The position numbers were made by a program, and so were the translations under genes. From CALEUX01 sp037439945 (GTDB taxonomy: Bacteria; Bacteroidota; Bacteroidia; Bacteroidales; Marinilabiliaceae), in contig JBBIVA010000161.1 in assembly GCA_037439945.1 (NCBI GenBank), forward strand, positions 1 through 5,886: 5,886 nucleotides of DNA, in the 5' to 3' direction. Of the stretch, positions 3,820 to 5,886 are shown in pieces; the first letter of the stretch is position 1, and every line of letters begins with the position of its first letter. The notes under the pieces were generated by a model, which made no database searches, was not told the origin of the DNA, and was given only the letters and a program-made list of their open reading frames with translations.

Positions 3820-4368
3820 TTAAGCGGTTTTTTTCGATTGATTTACCCGCTGTTTGGCCGTTTCAATAAGGCCGGGCAGCGATTTGTTTTTTATTGCGTT
3901 TACAATTTCTTCCAGTTCAAGGGTATCAAATTCGGCCTGGGTTAACTTTTTTTCCTGTTTTACCTTTAAGCGCCAAAGTATGGCATCGGCAAAAACAAGG
4001 TTTTCACTATTTTGTTGTGGTTCTTTAATTATCCGTTTAAGCTGTTCAGCTTTCAAGGCTTTATCGTGCTGTTCCATTACCCGGTAGCGTTCTTTTAACA
4101 GCCATTTGCGCACGTTAACCACGGTTACACGGGTTTCAATGTAATCGGTTGCGGAGGCTGTACCGTTAGCAAAAGCCCGGCGAATATCGGCCACCGTAAA
4201 AAGCCGAAACATGGGTACATTCAGGTAGTCCATTAGCGATTCAACGGTTTGAGAAATAATTTGCGGCTCGGCCACCTGGCCGCTTTCAAACATAAATCGC
4301 CCAACAATTGAAAAAAGAAAATCAAATTTTTCTTTGTTGGTTAAAAGGTAAAAGGTTCTTTCTTCCAT
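3820..4368 (-). CDS. Hypothetical phage early protein, 182 residues, next to the replication initiator
   Basis: Function not recognised from motifs. The protein begins MEERTFYLLTNKEKFDFLFS. Residues 40-70 (QTVESLMDYLNVPMFRLFTV, ADIRRAFANG) resemble parts of proteins often found beside replication genes in Bacteroidota prophages, where a 'TxxDIRxAF' stretch recurs; that is recollection, not a search. The rest is strongly helical and charged (VRKWLLKERYRVMEQHDKAL, 86-105) with a basic C-terminus ending NQSKKTA. There is no Walker A motif, so it is not an AAA+ helicase loader of the DnaC type. Its ATG lies 2 bp after the initiator stop, so the two are co-translated. By position (lambda P follows O) it could be a non-ATPase helicase-recruiting partner; this is only an inference. 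Confidence 0.85.
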   Translation of the reverse strand: MEERTFYLLTNKEKFDFLFSIVGRFMFESGQVAEPQIISQTVESLMDYLNVPMFRLFTVADIRRAFANGTASATDYIETRVTVVNVRKWLLKERYRVMEQHDKALKAEQLKRIIKEPQQNSENLVFADAILWRLKVKQEKKLTQAEFDTLELEEIVNAIKNKSLPGLIETAKQRVNQSKKTA

Positions 4369-4370
4369 AC

Positions 4371-5219
4371 TTATATGTTTTTAAAAGGGTTATTATCATA
4401 GTCAATACCAAGCAGTTTTGCGGCCTCTCTCATGTTTTCCTCATGTGTTTTTTTTCGGGGCCGGGCCGGGGGGTATCCGGGGGCGGTTTTATTTTCGGCC
4501 TGTTTTAGCTTGTTTTTCCAGTTTTGAGCGTTCCAACTACCGTTGGTATAGTTTTGCGCCTGTTCGCCCAAAAATGAGCCGAATCCGTGCGTTTTTTCGG
4601 CTGTTTTGGCTTTGTATTCTTTGTAGGCTTCAAACTGGCTTTTGAAATGTTCTAATTGGCCGTTTTGCAAAAGTGTATTAATAAAGTGGCTTACCTGGTT
4701 TGCTTTGTCGGGGTTGGTTTGGGGTGTAAACCCAAAAAAAGAAAGAATTGAATTAAAAATTTGGCTTTCGCCTATACACACATTAATATTATTTTCATTA
4801 TTAATATTATTTATATTATTCGTTGTGGCTGTCAGTTGGTTTTCGGTTGGCTGTAAGGTGGTTGGCAGTTGGTTTTCAGTTGGCTGTAAATTTTGGTAAA
4901 AATCATAATTACAGACTGTTAATCTGGTTGTATATTTCAACCCTTCCAGTTTTATCATCCCATCCTTTTCCAGTAATTTGAAAAATGACCTAACTCTACC
5001 TCTATTCCAATTGAATAATTTACCCCAATTATCAATACTTATTAATGATTCACCTCTTTTACATTCGATTAATGTGCCTTTAATAAATATTTTTTCATCT
5101 CTATAATTAGCGTTTTTAATTATTACTAACCATGCCTCTCTTATGGTTAAAGGCTCCGATGTTTGCCACAACCAATTGTCAAATAGTTTACGATGAATAG
5201 AGAAATAACCTTTATTCAT
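4371..5219 (-). CDS. Phage replication initiator-like protein with N-terminal winged helix, 282 residues
   Basis: Residues 1-105 look like the DNA-binding domain of phage replication proteins (lambda O / DnaD-like replisome organisers): MNKGYFSIHRKLFDNWLW, a segment REAWLVIIKNANY, then ESLISIDNWGKLFNWNRGRV and RSFFKLLEKDGMIKLE (57-92), a typical winged helix-turn-helix. A low-complexity linker at 111-147 has a tandem LQPTENQL (111-118, 122-129) and an Asn/Ile run (NNINNINNENNIN). The C-terminal part (155-240) contains GFGSFLGEQAQNYTNGSWNA and a basic helix, probably contacting the helicase or its loader. The linker DNA may hold the origin. The ATG is 2 bp after the preceding small gene's stop. 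Family-level call; the exact family was not searched. Confidence 0.83.
   Translation of the reverse strand: MNKGYFSIHRKLFDNWLWQTSEPLTIREAWLVIIKNANYRDEKIFIKGTLIECKRGESLISIDNWGKLFNWNRGRVRSFFKLLEKDGMIKLEGLKYTTRLTVCNYDFYQNLQPTENQLPTTLQPTENQLTATTNNINNINNENNINVCIGESQIFNSILSFFGFTPQTNPDKANQVSHFINTLLQNGQLEHFKSQFEAYKEYKAKTAEKTHGFGSFLGEQAQNYTNGSWNAQNWKNKLKQAENKTAPGYPPARPRKKTHEENMREAAKLLGIDYDNNPFKNI
4782..4820. other. 39-bp nearly pure A/T tract inside the initiator gene (possible unwinding element)
   Basis: 38 of 39 bases are A or T; the only exception is a C at 4796. It contains two exact 12-bp copies of ATTAATATTATT (4782-4793 and 4800-4811) with an 18-bp period. It encodes part of the Asn/Ile linker. 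It lies 12 bp from the GTTGG repeats at 4833-4889. Confidence 0.5.
4833..4889 (+). repeat. Tandem repeat inside the initiator gene, 33-bp period
   Basis: Two 24-bp units, 4833-4856 and 4866-4889, are identical at 23 of 24 positions and encode LQPTENQL on the minus strand. Within them the core (A/G)GTTGG occurs five times, in 7-bp blocks starting at 4833, 4844, 4859, 4866 and 4877. The arrangement of short repeats beside an A/T tract within the linker of an initiator gene matches the lambda origin in gene O, so this is a candidate origin. Confidence 0.6.
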
Positions 5220-5221
5220 AA

Positions 5222-5398
5222 TTAATTTGAATTTTGGTTATTATTGTCCTTGTGTTCACTAATAATTAGTTCAATTGTCTTAGTAATATTTGGAATATCT
5301 TTAGATAGTTTATGATGAAAACCTTTTTTAAAAGATAGTTCCTTTAAATAATCGAGGATTTCATTATCTATACGAATGGAAATAATTTTTTTTGCCAT
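5222..5398 (-). CDS. Small ribbon-helix-helix-like protein, 58 residues
   Basis: The protein starts MAKKIISIRIDNEILDYLKE, followed by LSFKKGFHHKLSKDIPNITK, and ends TIELIISEHKDNNNQNSN. The opening strand IISIRID, followed by a helix beginning NEILDYLKEL and a second helix near ITKTIELIISEH, is the Arc/CopG/MetJ (ribbon-helix-helix) layout, in which the strand of a dimer inserts into the DNA groove. It would then be an early transcription regulator of the phage, possibly a Cro-like partner of the divergent repressor. The loop between the helices is longer than in classical members, which lowers confidence. It is the first gene after the operator region and is separated by 2 bp from the initiator gene. 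It is under 60 residues and easily missed. Confidence 0.7.
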   Translation of the reverse strand: MAKKIISIRIDNEILDYLKELSFKKGFHHKLSKDIPNITKTIELIISEHKDNNNQNSN

Positions 5399-5418
5399 TG
5401 TTAGTTTATTTTTTTAAT

Positions 5419-5428
5419 ATTGTACAAT
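5419..5428. promoter_or_regulatory. 10-bp perfect palindrome, possible operator
   Basis: ATTGTACAAT is its own reverse complement. It lies 20 bp upstream of the ATG of the 58-residue gene. Confidence 0.4.
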
Positions 5429-5430
5429 TC

Positions 5431-5454
5431 TATGCGTATTACAAAATACGTATA
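5431..5454. promoter_or_regulatory. Inverted repeat 10-4-10, probable repressor operator
   Basis: Left arm TATGCGTATT (5431-5440), spacer ACAA, right arm AATACGTATA (5445-5454). Nine of ten arm positions are complementary. Its length and position are right for a dimeric helix-turn-helix repressor. It covers the best -10/-7-like sequence of the early operon. Confidence 0.55.
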
Positions 5455-5455
5455 T

Positions 5456-5474
5456 GCAAATATTAGTTATTTGC
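5456..5474. promoter_or_regulatory. Inverted repeat 7-5-7, possible second operator
   Basis: Arms GCAAATA (5456-5462) and TATTTGC (5468-5474) are perfect inverted repeats around TTAGT. It starts 1 bp after the preceding inverted repeat but has a different sequence, so it may serve another protein. Confidence 0.45.
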
Positions 5475-5543
5475 TTTAAATATCAAAGAGAAATATGTAA
5501 TAATTAGGATATAATTTTTTAAAATAAACACATTTCACACATT

Positions 5544-5886
5544 ATGAACACATTAGGAGAGCGGGTAAAATACGTTTTAAAAAATCGGTCAATAAAGGTT
5601 ATTGATGTAGCTGCCTCTATGGAGAAAAAACAGACAACTATATCTAACTATATGACGAATAGGGCTTATCCGAACGGGGATTTTTTTATTGCACTAAAGC
5701 AGTTTGTTCCTGATTTAGACCTTAACTGGTTAATAACTGGTAAAGGAGAAGCCTTTCTAAAGGAGAATGAGGGTCATGGTTCTTTAACAACTCTAAAGAA
5801 AGAACTGAAAGAGTCGCAGAGCCGTGAGCGTGAATTAACCAATGCCTTACTAAAAGTAATAGGCACAAAAACGCCATTAGCAAAGA
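5544..5886 (+). CDS. CI/XRE-type helix-turn-helix repressor, 3' end outside the window
   Basis: 114 residues are visible. MNTLGERVKYVLKNRSIKVI begins a lambda-repressor-like domain. The helix-turn-helix spans about 18-42 (DVAASMEKKQTTISNYMTNR), with TTISNY as the start of the recognition helix. PNGDFFIALKQFVPDLDLNW and LITGKGEAFL (43-72) match the 'D-L-N-W-L-x-T-G-x-G-x-M-F' end of Bacteroidota phage repressors. Residues 80-106 are a predicted coiled coil (LTTLKKELKESQSRERELTN) rather than the start of a LexA-like protease domain, so the protein is probably short (near 120 residues) and oligomerises through it. If the visible end is near the true end, self-cleavage on DNA damage is unlikely. 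It is divergent from the early operon across the operator region and probably represses it. Confidence 0.88.
   Translation, partial: MNTLGERVKYVLKNRSIKVIDVAASMEKKQTTISNYMTNRAYPNGDFFIALKQFVPDLDLNWLITGKGEAFLKENEGHGSLTTLKKELKESQSRERELTNALLKVIGTKTPLAK

Larger units (their letters stand above)
5399..5543. promoter_or_regulatory. Divergent control region between early operon and repressor
   Basis: 145 bp of AT-rich DNA with three inverted repeats within 56 bp (5419-5428, 5431-5454 and 5456-5474), all nearer to the minus-strand operon. No exact TAnnTTTG is present. The closest on the minus strand is TATTTTG (plus-strand 5442-5448), one base short in spacing and lying within the largest inverted repeat. 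On the plus strand TAATTTTT at about 5512 is a weak match. The layout suits a repressor that blocks the early promoter by binding on top of it. Confidence 0.6.

Noticed and set aside
4287..4294. An exact TAnnTTTG match on the minus strand inside the 182-residue gene.
   Set aside because: It is within coding sequence, not near a gene start and without a -33 element; such 6-base-specified matches occur by chance in this composition.
4418..4899. Two plus-strand open frames rich in Phe, Trp and Cys opposite the initiator gene.
   Set aside because: They are antisense to a clear replication gene with a winged-helix domain; the composition is not protein-like.

Overview
The window looks like the early/immunity region of a temperate phage or prophage (or a related integrative element) from a member of the Bacteroidota. 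The evidence is AT-rich sequence with almost no Shine-Dalgarno motifs, three good matches to the Bacteroidota -7 box TAnnTTTG, small antitoxins and RelE/HigB-type toxins of kinds common in that phylum, and a CI-like repressor divergent from a replication operon. No structural, integrase or ribosomal genes are present, so the host assignment is an inference.

Layout from right to left, which is the direction of early transcription. A Cro/CI-type repressor gene (5544 onward, + strand, cut by the window edge) faces a 145-bp intergenic region holding three inverted repeats, the likely operators. Leftward from it run a 58-residue ribbon-helix-helix-like gene (5222-5398), a replication initiator with an N-terminal winged helix (4371-5219) and a 182-residue protein of unknown function (3820-4368). 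These three are spaced 2 bp apart and form one operon. Further left, small minus-strand genes of unknown function continue (2876-3115, 2578-2862, 2310-2600, 1870-2130, 809-1084, 426-644), ending in an antitoxin/RelE-toxin pair (209-406 and 1-212, the toxin cut by the window edge).

Three plus-strand cassettes interrupt this minus-strand series. Cassette one is an orphan antitoxin-like gene followed by an antitoxin/toxin pair (1092-1869). Cassette two is a small single-pass membrane protein (2184-2420). Cassette three is a second antitoxin/toxin pair (3123-3794). Each starts just upstream of a minus-strand gene and ends against, or inside, the end of the next one. Two begin with almost the same 38-bp element carrying a -7 promoter box. 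This is how phage 'moron' cargo genes are usually arranged.

The window thus holds three toxin-antitoxin modules plus one lone antitoxin in under 6 kb. Toxins 2 and 3 are homologous, as are the C-terminal halves of their antitoxins, while the antitoxin N-termini differ. The initiator gene contains a tandem repeat beside a 39-bp nearly pure A/T tract, laid out like a lambda-type origin inside the initiator gene. A 164-bp intergenic region at 645-808 carries three copies of a roughly 20-bp repeat, one of them inverted. There is no gene-free stretch over 300 bp and no convincing rho-independent terminator, tRNA, CRISPR array or insertion sequence.
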